This document shows positions 22,049 to 32,788 of a DNA stretch of 64,000 nt, piece after piece. The DNA lies in NCBI GenBank assembly GCA_051530055.1, contig CM121341.1:3782001-3846000 (forward strand), written 5' to 3'. Source of the DNA: Neoechinorhynchus agilis (lineage: Eukaryota > Acanthocephala). The notes under the pieces were generated by a model, which searched no databases, had not been told where the DNA came from, and saw only the letters and a program-made list of their open reading frames with translations. How positions within the stretch are numbered: position 1 is the first letter of the stretch; every line of letters begins with the position of its first letter. Both the position numbers and the translations under genes were made by a program.

Positions 22049-24020
22049 ATGCTCATATTTCGATGTGTTCGATCACTCCGATCTTTATATTTGCGAATTT
22101 CCAGTTACAAACGAAATCACTACTGCGGCGATCTCATTGACTGTCTCGGAAAAGAGGTCATTTTATGTGGTTGGCTCAATTACCACCGTCTTAACCGATT
22201 TGGTGTTATCGGTGATCACACGGGATCTGTTCAATTTTACGTCGATCCAATTGGGACCATAGGAGCCGCCGATTTCAATAGTGTTCGGCTTCAATCTTGC
22301 ATTTGTATAAAAGGAAATGTGACTAAGAGACCTTCTCCTGACCAAAATCTGAAACAAGGCAATCAGGGTCTTTTAGAGGTACGTGCGAGTGAGTTTAAAG
22401 TACTTAATGTTTGCCGACAAAGTCTTCCTTTTAATCCAGCCTGTAGTATGGATTTAAATGAACGGATTAAACAAAAATTTCGTCTGCTTGACTTTAGATC
22501 ACAAGACGTACAACGGAATCTCAGACTTCGATCGGAGTTTGTAAGACGAATACGGGACTTCTTTTATTCTAAACACTTTGTAGAAATTGAAACGCCTATT
22601 CTTACATCGATTTCAGAGACTGGAGCTAATGAATTCGTAAGTAGACCGTCCTCAAACACTGGAATGGAATATGCCCTCGCTCAAAGTCCTCAGATCTATA
22701 AACAAATGCTCATGATTGGCGGAATTGATCGTTATTTCCAAATAGCTAAGTGTTTCCGAGATGAGCTCATCAGTTCCGTTCGACAACCCGAATTCACTCA
22801 AGTCGACTATGAGATGGCATTCTGTGATCAAAATGACATTATGATGATTGCTGAAGAATGCCTTCAATCGTCCATACCTTTTGTATGCTCTAAGAAAATT
22901 CAATTCCAATCAATGACTTACGATGACGCTATTCGAAGATACGGAACTGATAATCTAACCATTATTCTTATTATGAGTGCACATAATGAGAATATGGATA
23001 GAGGAAACCCGATTGTCGATATCAAAAGTCATCATCAACTCAAAAAGGTAAAATGGACTTGCATGGATATAAAACGAACAATGTAATCAATCGGAAAAAC
23101 AATGTAAAGTGTAAAGACGATGCGTTCGGGACTGAACTCTGCGAAGAAAGTGGTCGAATCCACGGTTTGGATGATAGTAATGAAGAACTTCAATTTACGT
23201 GGATTACTAATATGGACGTGCTTTTGTATATTTAGCAGAGGGGGTTTCTTCAATTCCCAATATTTTAATGAAAAACCTTTTCATTACCTACACTAAAAAT
23301 ACTCATTGCATTCTCAAAGCGTAATGCCAGAATGCATCCCTTCTCTCGATCGCTCCACTGATTCATATTTATCGTTTAATTCTATCCAATTGTTCCTTCG
23401 AGTTGATGTGTATTCTCAATGACGAATTGTTACACACCCGAGCTTTATTATTGAAATCTTAATTGCGAATTTTCAAGGTATCAACCTCCTTCTCAAGCAT
23501 TGCTTTCGTGTCGTCTAATTGTTGCATTCTAGTAGTATTCCAGTTTTTCTGGCACATTAAAAATGTTTCGAGATTGAACATTTCTTCGATATAAAGAGAT
23601 TTTCACTTCTAAATGTCTTTTTATTCAAATGCACCGATTATGCCGCTATTTGAACGGTCAGAAAATGGAGAAATAAGATCAGCACATCATCCTTTCACGC
23701 TTCCTGAAAATCTTGATCACAAAGACCCCCTTGAAATTCGGTCTTATGCGTTCGATCTCGTACTAAACGGCGTCGAAATCGCTTCTGGATCTATGCGAAT
23801 TCACGATGCCAACCTACAACGACATATTTTTACAAAATACTTGAATATAAATTCATCGAAATTCGATCATCTACTACGTGCTTTGGATTACGGTGCGCCC
23901 CCTCATGGCGGAATTGCTTTTGGACTTGATAGACTGATGCAGCTTTTGGTAGGAGAAGAGTCCATGAGAAGTGCGATTGCCTTTAGTAAAAGCAGTGGTG
24001 GAAACGAACACTTTTGTTGA
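22049..24020 (+). CDS. DARS2: Mitochondrial-type aspartyl-tRNA synthetase, middle disrupted or unresolved
   Basis: The enzyme charges mitochondrial tRNA-Asp. The first 1 kb (22049-22960) encodes the N-terminal anticodon-binding OB fold (CGDLIDCLGKEVILCGWL) and the class II core with motif 2 (CFRDE ... RQPEFTQVDYEMAF) and MTYDDAIRRYGTD. The last exon region (23640-24020) has SAHHPFTLPENLD, DLVLNGVEIASGSMRIHD and motif 3 YGAPPHGGIAFGLDRL. Between them the bacterial-type GAD insertion domain is not recognisable; only a W-I-T-N stretch near 23205 may be the strand before motif PLF. The 400 bp at 23236-23635 looks non-coding. Either several introns hide a diverged middle, or the gene has decayed there. 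Basic residues near the start (MLIFRCVRSLRSLYLRIS) fit a mitochondrial leader. Confidence 0.8.
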
Positions 24021-24199
24021 ATTTGCATGCGTTATGAAATAAACCGGTGCGAAAATTAAGGTCTAGATTATACGTTCGAGCATTCTACTGCGATTAGTTG
24101 ACGAAAATTAACAACAAGAATATTGCATAAAACGCTTTTTTACCCTTGAGTTCGAAAACTAAAAATGTCGATGTTTTCGGCGATTCGTTTTTTTCGTAA

Positions 24200-27100
24200 G
24201 ATGCTAGATTCCTGTTAATTCGTTAATTTCTCAAGCCTTATAAGGGAGAAGTCTCTTAGCTCTCCAGCCCAGGTAAGAGGCAACGAGTCTAGATGTTTCG
24301 AAAAGGCGCTAATGAACTGTGGTTTCTGTTATGGAGGGCAACCTCGGGAAAAAACCAGGCTAGATATTGCCCGAGTAGCAAATAGATTAACATTAAAAGT
24401 ATGTCGGGTTTAGATTAAGGTTAACAATTTTGGCAAAAAAAGTTTTAAGGTCTTTGCGAAGACGACTAGACTGTCCCTTGTACTGTCCTTTGTATGCAGC
24501 GGTACTTTCCTACGTTGCACCGTAGGTGTAAGCCCGTCAAATAGAATTAGACTCCGCAAGGGATCTAAAATAAACGACAGCAGTCCTGTTATGCGGGCAA
24601 TTCGCGTCTCTTAAAATCATGTCATCGTATGTACGACAGTTCCCTTTGCCTTTACGATACAACGTCGTTGGCTTTCAGAAAAGGAACTGTTGCACGACCT
24701 GTGGGCAAGATGTCTCGGACCGAATTATAGTGCCCGTGAACTGCAGTCGTCTGCGGCGCAAATATTCACTGGGCGGTTGGACTCCGGCTCTCTTATACAG
24801 TGCTTTGTTGGTCACTTTATCTTACCATCTGACCTTGAACGCCGCACGTAAGAGAGATGAATGATTTTGGTCCAACTGCCTCGTCGCCGTTGGCGACAGT
24901 GTCCAGGTCTCTTCATTGTAGTAGGGAATGCTCTCAATTAGAGTCCAGAACAGCTGCGAACGGAGTTCATCTGGCAAAGACTCACTGTCAAACAGTGGTT
25001 TAAGTTGCCTCATTGCTCTCCAAACTATAACTCTCCGTCGGCTGACATCCGCACTCACCTCAGGAATGACAGCCCCCCAGATAGACAAACCGCTCTATCT
25101 GTTTTAATTGCCCAACGCCATTCGGCCCTTTGCCAGAGACTGTATGCGCGACATGCGGAATCGTCAAGAATTCCATCTTTTTCGAGTTGATGGTCAGACC
25201 AATCATACTCGCCCTCTCGCACAGTCTATTTAGCATGCGTTGAGCTCCTCCGACTGTTGAGGACATCAATACGATGTCGTCGGCATATGCCATGTAGGAG
25301 GCGCGTATCTCAGGATACCTGCGACCTCTTTTCCTCTCAGAAGAAATCCATCTTCATCATTCGGAAGTGCCCATCTCATTACCCAATCAAGCACCAAGAT
25401 GAAGAGGAAAAGCGCCAATGTGCCGGCCTGCAAAACACCTGAAGTGGTGGAAAAATATTCTGTCAAACCGTCAGCTGTCTTGACGGCGGACCTTGTGTTA
25501 TTATATAATGCCATAACGGACGTGACAATGATTGGCGGCACTCCATACTCATTTAAGATACCGCCAATCATCGTTCGATTTACCGAATCGAAAGCTCGAC
25601 GGAAATCAACAAATACCAGCGTCACATCCGTTTGATGAATTCGTGTCCCCTCGAGGATCCTCCTCAAAGCCAATATGTGCTCTGTGGTGCCTCGACCTTT
25701 CCTGAAGCCGTTCTGTTCAATTCTTAGAAACGGTTCGAGGATTGGCTGAATTCGGCGTCTCAAAATGCTGCTGAAAGGTTTTGCCGTGTTGGACATCAAC
25801 GATATACCTCTGTAGTCCTCCACCTTTGTCGAGCAGCATTTCCTAGGGATCATTGTTAAATGCGCCGTTTGCCAGATTTGAGGTACTCAGCCACCATTCA
25901 TTATGCCATTTATTATCGGTATGATTTTTCTGGCAATAGATTCAAACCTCAGTACCTCTGCCATTATCCCATCTGGGCCTGATGCACAGCGATCGCTTCC
26001 TTCACGGAAATCGGTCCAGTGAAGTATGCCTCAGTGCTTGGGACGATTGTGCCTTTTGGAAGTGCAGGACTCACTTCCAAAGACGATAATGGCGAATTGA
26101 GAATTCCCGCAAAATATTTTACAATACTCTTTTTTCTGATTTCCGGGGAGGGACCTTCAATCAAAGTTGGTTGTCTTTGGGATCTTCCTGTGAGTGTTTA
26201 TCGCTCTCCACGCTAAGGAGGTACGAACAAAACCTTCCTTATATGCGATCCCGCGAACTGCATCCTCCATCGAAGCCTTTTGCTTTTCATTATAGAGGTT
26301 GGCAAGTTCAAGACTTGCAATGCGAGCCTCAGATCGTTTTCCTCTTTCTCTTAGAGTTTTGATCTGCTCAGCCATTGCCATAAATTCACAGTCCTCATGC
26401 CATATAACCTTTGCAGCTTTTATACGCCTCATTTTTGGGAGGGTTTTCTCGGCCTCTTCGGTCATTGTGTCACAGATTGACTTGTAACAAAAATCAATAT
26501 CCGTTTCAGCAGCTGGCATCGAACTCAGTTGATTCTCTAGTTCGATATCAAACTCTTTCCTCTCCTTTTCATTAGCGAGGGCGCCAAAGAACGGACGTCG
26601 AGGATGCTGAGGCGTACGGAACAACGAGTCACTCATGACCAACTGACACATCACCAACTTGTGGGCGGTTGACAGCCCATAAACTGTGAATGTGTCAGCG
26701 TTTTTGACCCGATATTTTTCCCAACGTCTCAACAATATATGGTCAAGCTGAGCTAAGCGTCTCTTGGAATTTTTTCCCATGGCATGTTTGGACGGATTCT
26801 TTTGACCTATAAACGTCGCCAAACACCACGGACGCTTCCGGAATAAAATGTTAGCAGACACGAGATCATGCCGCTCCAGCGCCTCAACCAAGTACCGGCT
26901 GTTACGATTATGGCCTTTCAACACATATAGCGATCTTTCGGAATGCGGTAAAATCGCGTTGAAGTCAACAGCTATTAGGAGGGTGTCTCTGTTCGGTACA
27001 TCATCTAATGCTTCGGCTAGAATTCCATAAAATCCTTCAACTGCCTCTTCATCCGACGAGGAGGTCGGTGAATATACTCCATAAGCATAGAGATTTCTCG

Positions 27101-27737
27101 ACCGAAGTTTTATGCTGACACGAAGGATTCGGTCAGCTATAATACTGCATAGTGCTGAGTTTCGGAGGCGGGGTGATAAACAAACGCCTACACCTCCATT
27201 TCCTCGACTGTCCGAAGATAGGCAAGATAATGACCAGCCTCCTCCTAAATCCTCCTGATTTACGTCTATGTCTGACTGGCCTCTTCGGCGCAATTCTTGT
27301 AAAAACACAAGATCCATTCTGGCGTCCCTTGCCAATTTGGCCAGGGTTCCCTTACGCCATTGCGCTCACAGACTACTGCAATTCAAGGATCCGATTCGTA
27401 GTCCTCTTCTATTTGAAATAGCTGCGCCAAAGGGCTCACGGCTGTCAGCGCAACCTCAACAGTCCGTACCTACCACGGTGATGAGCTTCGATTGACGCTT
27501 TCGCTGTCTCCGGCGACAGTTTCGCTCATTTCGACGCACAAGTCGTCGGCGAGAGCCACGACGCCCTCGCTTTTTCCCGTTGCACTGGCGGATTATGTTG
27601 CTCCCGTTCGCTGCCGCATCACCAAGTGGAGCGACACACCGACCCCGCGTTGACAGGCTACTATCAGTAGCTGTCTGGCCGCCGGAGCTGCTTCTTTTAC
27701 GTGACCGACAAAAATCAGTAACATCAAGTCCGATCAT
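24200..27737 (-). mobile_element. RTE-type LINE, nearly complete but dead
   Basis: On the minus strand in order: a basic Arg-rich stretch (27737-27456); an APE endonuclease starting RIGSLNC (about 27405), with MDLVFLQEL, AVDFNAIL and LDHILLRRW; a reverse transcriptase with DYRGISLMS, NGFRKGRGTTEHILALRRI, VFVDFRRAFDSVNR (25853-25266) and YADDIVLMS (25290). Then comes the family C-terminal tail (VIVWRAMRQLKPLF, EETWTLSPTATRQLD, about 25000) and LYKRAGVQPPSEYLRRRRLQ (about 24770). Stops and frameshifts separate these blocks. About 350 bp of probable 3' UTR follow, and that boundary is approximate. Confidence 0.85.
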
Positions 27738-28030
27738 CGTGAAAGAAAATTTTGTTTTCTATAAGTTCACAGAAAGGTTCATTTTTGTAAAGATGGAGTT
27801 GAGGTAGTCTAAGGATTGCCTTATAAACTTTTTGATTTTCTCTATGAGCGGCGAAGACAAATGTGATCTCATCTGCATAGCAAGGGGCCATTAAATACAA
27901 GATAGGGGATTGCGGCAAACCTTGCAGCACGCCTGATAATAAAGGGTCTGTGAGGTGTCGTCGTCCAAAAAGAACGATTTCATGAATAAAATATTGTTGA
28001 TTCTAGAGATGATGTTATGAGGAACACTAA
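27738..28030 (-). mobile_element. LINE reverse-transcriptase scrap
   Basis: The minus strand shows LQGLPQSPILY, YADEITFVF, and in another frame LDYLNSIFTKMNLSVNL, which correspond to the GVPQG, YADD and following blocks of a Jockey/CR1-type reverse transcriptase. It lies between the RTE-type LINE and the Penelope-like relic. Confidence 0.6.
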
Positions 28031-28034
28031 AAAA

Positions 28035-28735
28035 TTAAAGAATTTTAATTATAAAATGAAATATCGTCGAAAGCACGAGATCAGTCCGCGGCGAAGATAG
28101 CACGGATGGGTGAATTGGAATCATTAAAACTGGAGTGAATGTCGACAGGGGCTGTGTGAACTGATTTACCCTTCTGAAAACACTGGCAATTGGCCCAAAT
28201 GCAATCTCTGATTCCCCGTCTATAATCCATTTGGGATATCCCCTCATTTTCAGCTCCTGTACTATCCTCTCCTTACTCCATGCAAATCGAGTAGAGGAAA
28301 CAAGAAAAGCTCTTCGGAAATAGGACATGACAGCCGAGATTCTATGCCTCATCGGTTTTTGAGATGACCAATGTGGTGATCCCCATGCTAGATTCTCCTT
28401 ACGATAAAGTGACGTGCTAACTTTGCCCTGTGCAGACCGCTTGACAAGGACGTCTAGGAACGAGACCTCACCGTTGATGTTCTCTTCATTAACTGTTGAC
28501 TGTATGTGTGGATCTCGACTGTTAAGTTCACCATTTATTGAATCTCTGTTATTGTTTGAATCAGTCAGAATGAATACATCTTCAACATAAAGCCGCCACC
28601 GATTTACATGGCTCATTGCCGCATGTAGATGTCGGAGCTAATGGCGATCCCATGGCTACACCATCTTTTTAATCGTAGAAAGACCCTCAAATTCAAAGGC
28701 AGTCTTGCTCGTGCACCATTAAATTAGGGACTGTC
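28035..28735 (-). mobile_element. Penelope-like element relic (reverse transcriptase)
   Basis: The minus strand carries DGVAMGSPLAP (about 28670), YVEDVFIL at the usual palm box (about 28590), VSFLDVLVKR and STSLYRKEN (about 28450), and a tail with RIVQELKMRGYPKWII. This order is characteristic of Penelope-like reverse transcriptases. It is an old, broken fragment without its GIY-YIG part. A hammerhead-like core lies just upstream on the same strand (28790-28834). Confidence 0.8.
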
Positions 28736-28787
28736 ACGTGCCAAGGTCCAAACGTGGTTTTAAGTGGGTAAATTTTTTTATCAAAGA

Positions 28788-28840
28788 ATGACTTTAGTTG
28801 AAATATTTCGTCCAATCACACTGGACTTCTTCAGTCAATT
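28788..28840 (-). ncRNA. Hammerhead-ribozyme-like core
   Basis: On the minus strand: CTGAAGA (28834-28828), hairpin GTCCA/TGGAC with a 7-nt loop, GAAA (28809-28806), then AAAGTC ending at 28790. This fits the order CUGANGA, stem II, GAAA, short stem III, NUH of a type I hammerhead. Stem II is good, stem III is weak, and I cannot see a clean stem I. Its position next to a Penelope-like relic fits the known presence of hammerheads in these elements. Confidence 0.5.
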
Positions 28841-28920
28841 ATCTAAAAAGGAATTTGACAACCTCAATGTCTTATCAGGAGGTATCCTCAACTTTATGGA
28901 ATAATCTGTCTTGTTTCCCT

Positions 28921-29174
28921 CGAAGATTACATAAACGAAAGTTTTAGGCCCTTTAATGCTCATTACATGCGAATGAAGTTTTACTTTATGAAATGTTAGA
29001 ATTTAATCCAAGTTCTCAATTTGATAAGAGAAAATATTTAAAGACAAGATAAAGAATATCTTGTCAAATGGAAAAACGTATGTATTTAACTCAAAAAAGA
29101 AATTGATAACAAGTTAGGTAAATAACTAATGATAAATAAATTTATGGTTCTAATAAATATTATAAGCTTCTAAG
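28921..29174. repeat. 3' flank of the PPPGF gene, duplicated at 63640-63840
   Basis: From cgaagattacataaacgaaa onward this flank matches the end of the window closely, showing that the PPPGF gene neighbourhood belongs to the segmental duplication. Confidence 0.85.
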
Positions 29175-30431
29175 TTATATGAGAGATATAGCAAACCGGA
29201 GAAGAATATATTCATCCGGATTTGGAATGTGTGTCCTAGCCCAGGAGGCGAACTGACGATAAGGCGAATGGAGCAGTAAGCATCCATTAAACTCTGAATC
29301 GCGACCGTCAAGGAGAAAAAGTGATATGGGCTTTGGTGGCCGCCACTTAGGATGAATGTGCTCAAGTCCCGGAGGTGGTCTCAAAGCTAATTCTGTGGAT
29401 GGTCTGTTAGATATCGATTGAATTTCTACGTTTGAAATACGCTCAAATCCGGGCGGTGGTTCCAAAATTAATTCTAAGGTTGGCCTGTTAAGCGTTCCTC
29501 GCGTACCTCCGGCAAAAATACACTCAAAACCAGGAGGTGGTTCCAAAATCCAATTTGTGAACTGTCCGTTAAGCGCTACTTCCATTTTTCTATTTGGAAT
29601 ACCTTCAAATCTGATAGGTGGTTCCAAAACTAATTCTGTGGTTGACCTGTTAAATATCGATTGCATTTCTCCGTTTAAAATACGCTCAAATCCGGGAGGT
29701 GGTCTCAAAACTAATTCTGTGGATGGCCTGTTAGATATCGATTGCATTTCTCCGTTTAAAATACGATCAAATCCGGGAGGTGGTCTCAAAACTAATTTTG
29801 TGGATGGCCTGTTAGATATCGATTGCATTTCTCCGTTTGAAATACGCTCAAATCCGGGAGGTGGTCTCAAAACTAATTCTGTGGATGGCCTGTTAGATAT
29901 CGATTGCATTTCTCCGTTTAAAATACGCTCATATCCGGGAGGTGGTCTCAAAACTAAGTCTGTGGACGATCTGTTAGATATCGATTGCATTTCTCCGTTT
30001 GAAATACGCTCAAATCCGGGAGGTGGTTCCAAAATTATTTTTGAGGTTGACCTGTTAAGCGTTCCTCGCGTTTCTCCGGTAAAAATACGCTCAAAACCCG
30101 GAGGTGCTTCCAAAATCATTTTTGTGGACTGTCCGTTTAGCGCTATTTCCATTTCTCTGTTTGAAATACGCTTAAATCCGGGAGGTGCTCTTAAAACTAA
30201 TTCTGTGGACGGTCTGTTGGATATCGATTGCATTTCTCCGTTTGAAATACGCTCAAATCCGGGAGGTGGTCTTAAAAGTAATTCTGTGGTTGACCTGTTA
30301 AAAATCGGTTGCATTTCTCCGTTTGAAATACTTTCAAATCCAGGAAGTGGTTCTTGCGCTGATGTTTCAATTGGTTCTCTGTTTATCGATAAGCTTGGCA
30401 AATCTTCTGTGTTTTGAATTTGTTCAGTTGG
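29175..30431 (-). CDS. PPPGF-repeat protein (27-residue tandem repeats)
   Basis: An open frame of about 418 residues after an acceptor (TTTTTATAG) at 30432. It holds 13 head-to-tail 27-residue (81-bp) units, each starting PPPGF or a variant (PLPGF, APPGF, PPPGY, PPIRF, PPPGL), for example PPPGFERISNGEMQSISNRP. Three unit types can be told apart, and a two-unit block (NREMEIALNGQ plus TGETRGTLNR types) occurs twice, so the array grew by block duplication. After the last unit comes a 60-residue unique tail (HPKWRPPKPISLF ... ILLRFAISLI). PPPG followed by a hydrophobic residue is the established ligand motif of GYF domains such as those of GIGYF proteins. Binding here is inference. The protein has no signal peptide or membrane segment and should be disordered. 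Confidence 0.7.
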   Translation of the reverse strand, partial: PTEQIQNTEDLPSLSINREPIETSAQEPLPGFESISNGEMQPIFNRSTTELLLRPPPGFERISNGEMQSISNRPSTELVLRAPPGFKRISNREMEIALNGQSTKMILEAPPGFERIFTGETRGTLNRSTSKIILEPPPGFERISNGEMQSISNRSSTDLVLRPPPGYERILNGEMQSISNRPSTELVLRPPPGFERISNGEMQSISNRPSTKLVLRPPPGFDRILNGEMQSISNRPSTELVLRPPPGFERILNGEMQSIFNRSTTELVLEPPIRFEGIPNRKMEVALNGQFTNWILEPPPGFECIFAGGTRGTLNRPTLELILEPPPGFERISNVEIQSISNRPSTELALRPPPGLEHIHPKWRPPKPISLFLLDGRDSEFNGCLLLHSPYRQFASWARTHIPNPDEYILLRFAISLI

Positions 30432-30483
30432 CTATAAAAACGGATGAAAATGTCTGCAAAATTATTCTAAAAGCGGTTCATAC

Positions 30484-30614
30484 CTCTGGAAATATATTAG
30501 AATGATCGAAATGCTCAAATGGCGGACTTCTGGTTCGTTCAATAGCTTGGTGCATATTGCTGTTTCGATTGCTAAACGTTCGATCGGCAATTGGATGAGA
30601 TGAGTGCTAGACAT
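30484..30614 (-). CDS. Probable 5' exon of the PPPGF-repeat gene
   Basis: MSSTHLIQLPIERLAIETAI and onward, 43 codons ending at a donor AG|GTATGA, 52 nt before the acceptor of the repeat exon. The same strand, short intron and good sites suggest one gene. However, the exon ends in phase 2 while the repeat frame starts in phase 0, so the join as drawn is out of frame. Either another site is used or the gene is damaged. A near-identical copy of this exon sits alone at 54214-54345. The frame is open upstream to 30722, with an AG at about 30680. Confidence 0.5.
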
Positions 30615-30731
30615 CGAATCGACTTGTTTATACCAATAATCTATATTTTGGACAAATAATGACCATTTATTTCTCTGGGAAAGCAAAGAATAAATAAAAC
30701 AAATGAAATGCTCGAAATTCAAGACTGCTGA

Positions 30732-32788
30732 AGGGTGTCTGACTTAATTGAACAGATTTAGAAATTTGCAACAGTCTTTTTACCAATCGAAATAGCACCG
30801 CTTTAAGTTAGAGTCACCTTCTCAATCAAATTTAAATTGTTCTATAATGTTCGATTTTTGGGAGCATCAAGATTTCTAGTGAATTTTAAAAGATCAACAA
30901 TATTTTTAAAGATAAAGGATAAATTTAAAAAACATTTTTGGTTTATATTCATTCTCTTTGACGCCTTAATGGTTCAACTTTGCAATCAAAGTTAGAAATG
31001 ATCTTTTAAATAGAACTCAACAATAAAGTTGTTCCTTATGATGAAATATCTCTGATCAAATGGATAAAAATTAAATAATATTCAGTTGGCAAAAATTTGT
31101 CAATAGACAAAAATGGCGAATTATCATACTTTTGCTCCAGGTTAACACTTCAAAAATTTACTGATCGATAAATTAGATATTCTCCCAAGAGTGTAAGGCC
31201 ACAGAATAAAGAGTTACGTTCTCTTAAGTTTTACGATGCGAATAAAATCGTTTTTAATTAGAGCAAAATATCGACTATTCGTAAGTCCAAATGAAAATCC
31301 TAACATAAGATCTGGCTCTCTTGTTACTTTCAAAAATTAGAAAATTAGTTTATTTGCTTATTTCTTACTTTTTGAAGTGCTATGGGGCATTTGTAGCCGC
31401 ATATTTCAGCAAGTTGAAGGACGCAATCAAAGTTAAAAAATCTTCAACTTCTTTTAATGAGCCTGATAAGAGGAAAGGAAGAGTGATGTTTCCGCCTTGC
31501 CAAATAAAAGAGGATACAAAAATCGAGAAACAATCAGGTTACAAGTTCTCACCAAAATGAAGGGATCTGATTTGCTATGAGTTTGAGATTAAGGCTGTGG
31601 AATGCAGGTGAACCCTTGGCAATTCCTCGCTATTTAAACGAAGTCTCTCACTCAGATATTACTCTCTCCGATTTTTCGGTAAATATCATTACTACTTTAA
31701 TTTAAACTGAAAAGATCTCAAAATACCGTACGTCAAATTTGATTGTTCGTTAATCTTGATATTCTATTCCAGATTTTGGCGAATCTCTCAATGCATTACT
31801 TTGTTGCTTGTTTTGTCTTCGTTAAAATCGCTGAATATATTTTGAACGTGAGCAACTAATAAATCCCCTAATGCTTCCAATCGCCTCTTATGACTTTCAT
31901 TAATATTCTTGGCTTGGCAACGAGTTTCATAAAAAACCTGTGGCATTAGTAAATATATCTAAACGATGACATTCAATTCACAAAATATTCTATGCATCGA
32001 ACTTATTTCCATTGTGGGTACCAGACCTTTCGTTTGACCGACGACAAACTGCGCCGGGTATTGAAGCAGCTTGAGGTCTTCGATTTACTTTTATCCATGC
32101 GAATTCCTTAACCTGAAGCAGTGGAATATGCCAAGGCTCATTTGCAGGACATTAGAATCCACAACGAAGATACTCAATCGCGAGAGATTATTGAGGGAGA
32201 ATAAGGAGCAATGTCCACGATACAGAGTGGTAATGCGAGCGAAAGATCGAAACGATTAAGGGAAGCCAGTTACAAGGATCAGAACCTTTCATAAATTGAG
32301 GCATGAATGTTAAATTAAAAAATAACAAGCCAAATTGAATGCAGAAATTAAAAAGTGCGATTAAAGAAACATCGGACGCTTTCTATAAGAAATTGATCGA
32401 GGATTTTGGAAAAATGGGATATTTGGAGAAAAGATCCTAGAAGCTTTAATAAAAAATGTCACCGTTAAAAAATCCGAAAAACGGGATAACGATTCTCAAT
32501 CGACAAATAGGTTTAGAGCCGAATATCCCACCTATGAAGCGAATGACATTAAACAAAATTGCATTCATTGTTCTCAATATTTCGTCCGTCTCGTCGGTCC
32601 TCTTCAGGTTGCTTGTAAGGTTTACGCATTTTAAACGAAGTTTGCTGACGAAAAGAATGGAAACTACGAAAGAACACTCTCATTCGTTTATGAAGTAAGG
32701 TGACGTCACCGGGTCCGGGTCCTATTGTGAGTGTTTTAAACATGTTCATTAAGCATTTTTCGATGTTCAACTCGTTGCGTTTAACTAG
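30732..32788. other. Intergenic, with weak exon-like stretches
   Basis: Mostly AT-rich. Three short stretches look coding without a gene I can build: 31321-31560 (+), a hydrophobic start then KRKGRVMFPPCQIKED; 31800-31935 (-), FYETRCQAKNINESHKRRLE after a cacag acceptor; and 32340-32439 (+), MQKLKSAIKETSDAFYKKLI. None extends into a recognisable protein. Confidence 0.3.

Noticed and set aside
29557-30417. 286-codon plus-strand frame across the PPPGF gene
   Set aside because: Shadow of the 81-bp repeats in the opposite strand. The minus frame has the acceptor, the Pro-rich motif conservation and a unique tail.
32040-32450. Text vaguely like a BEL/Pao polyprotein (AIKETSDAFYKKLIEDFGKM)
   Set aside because: Too short and isolated. 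No protease, reverse-transcriptase or integrase block could be recognised nearby.
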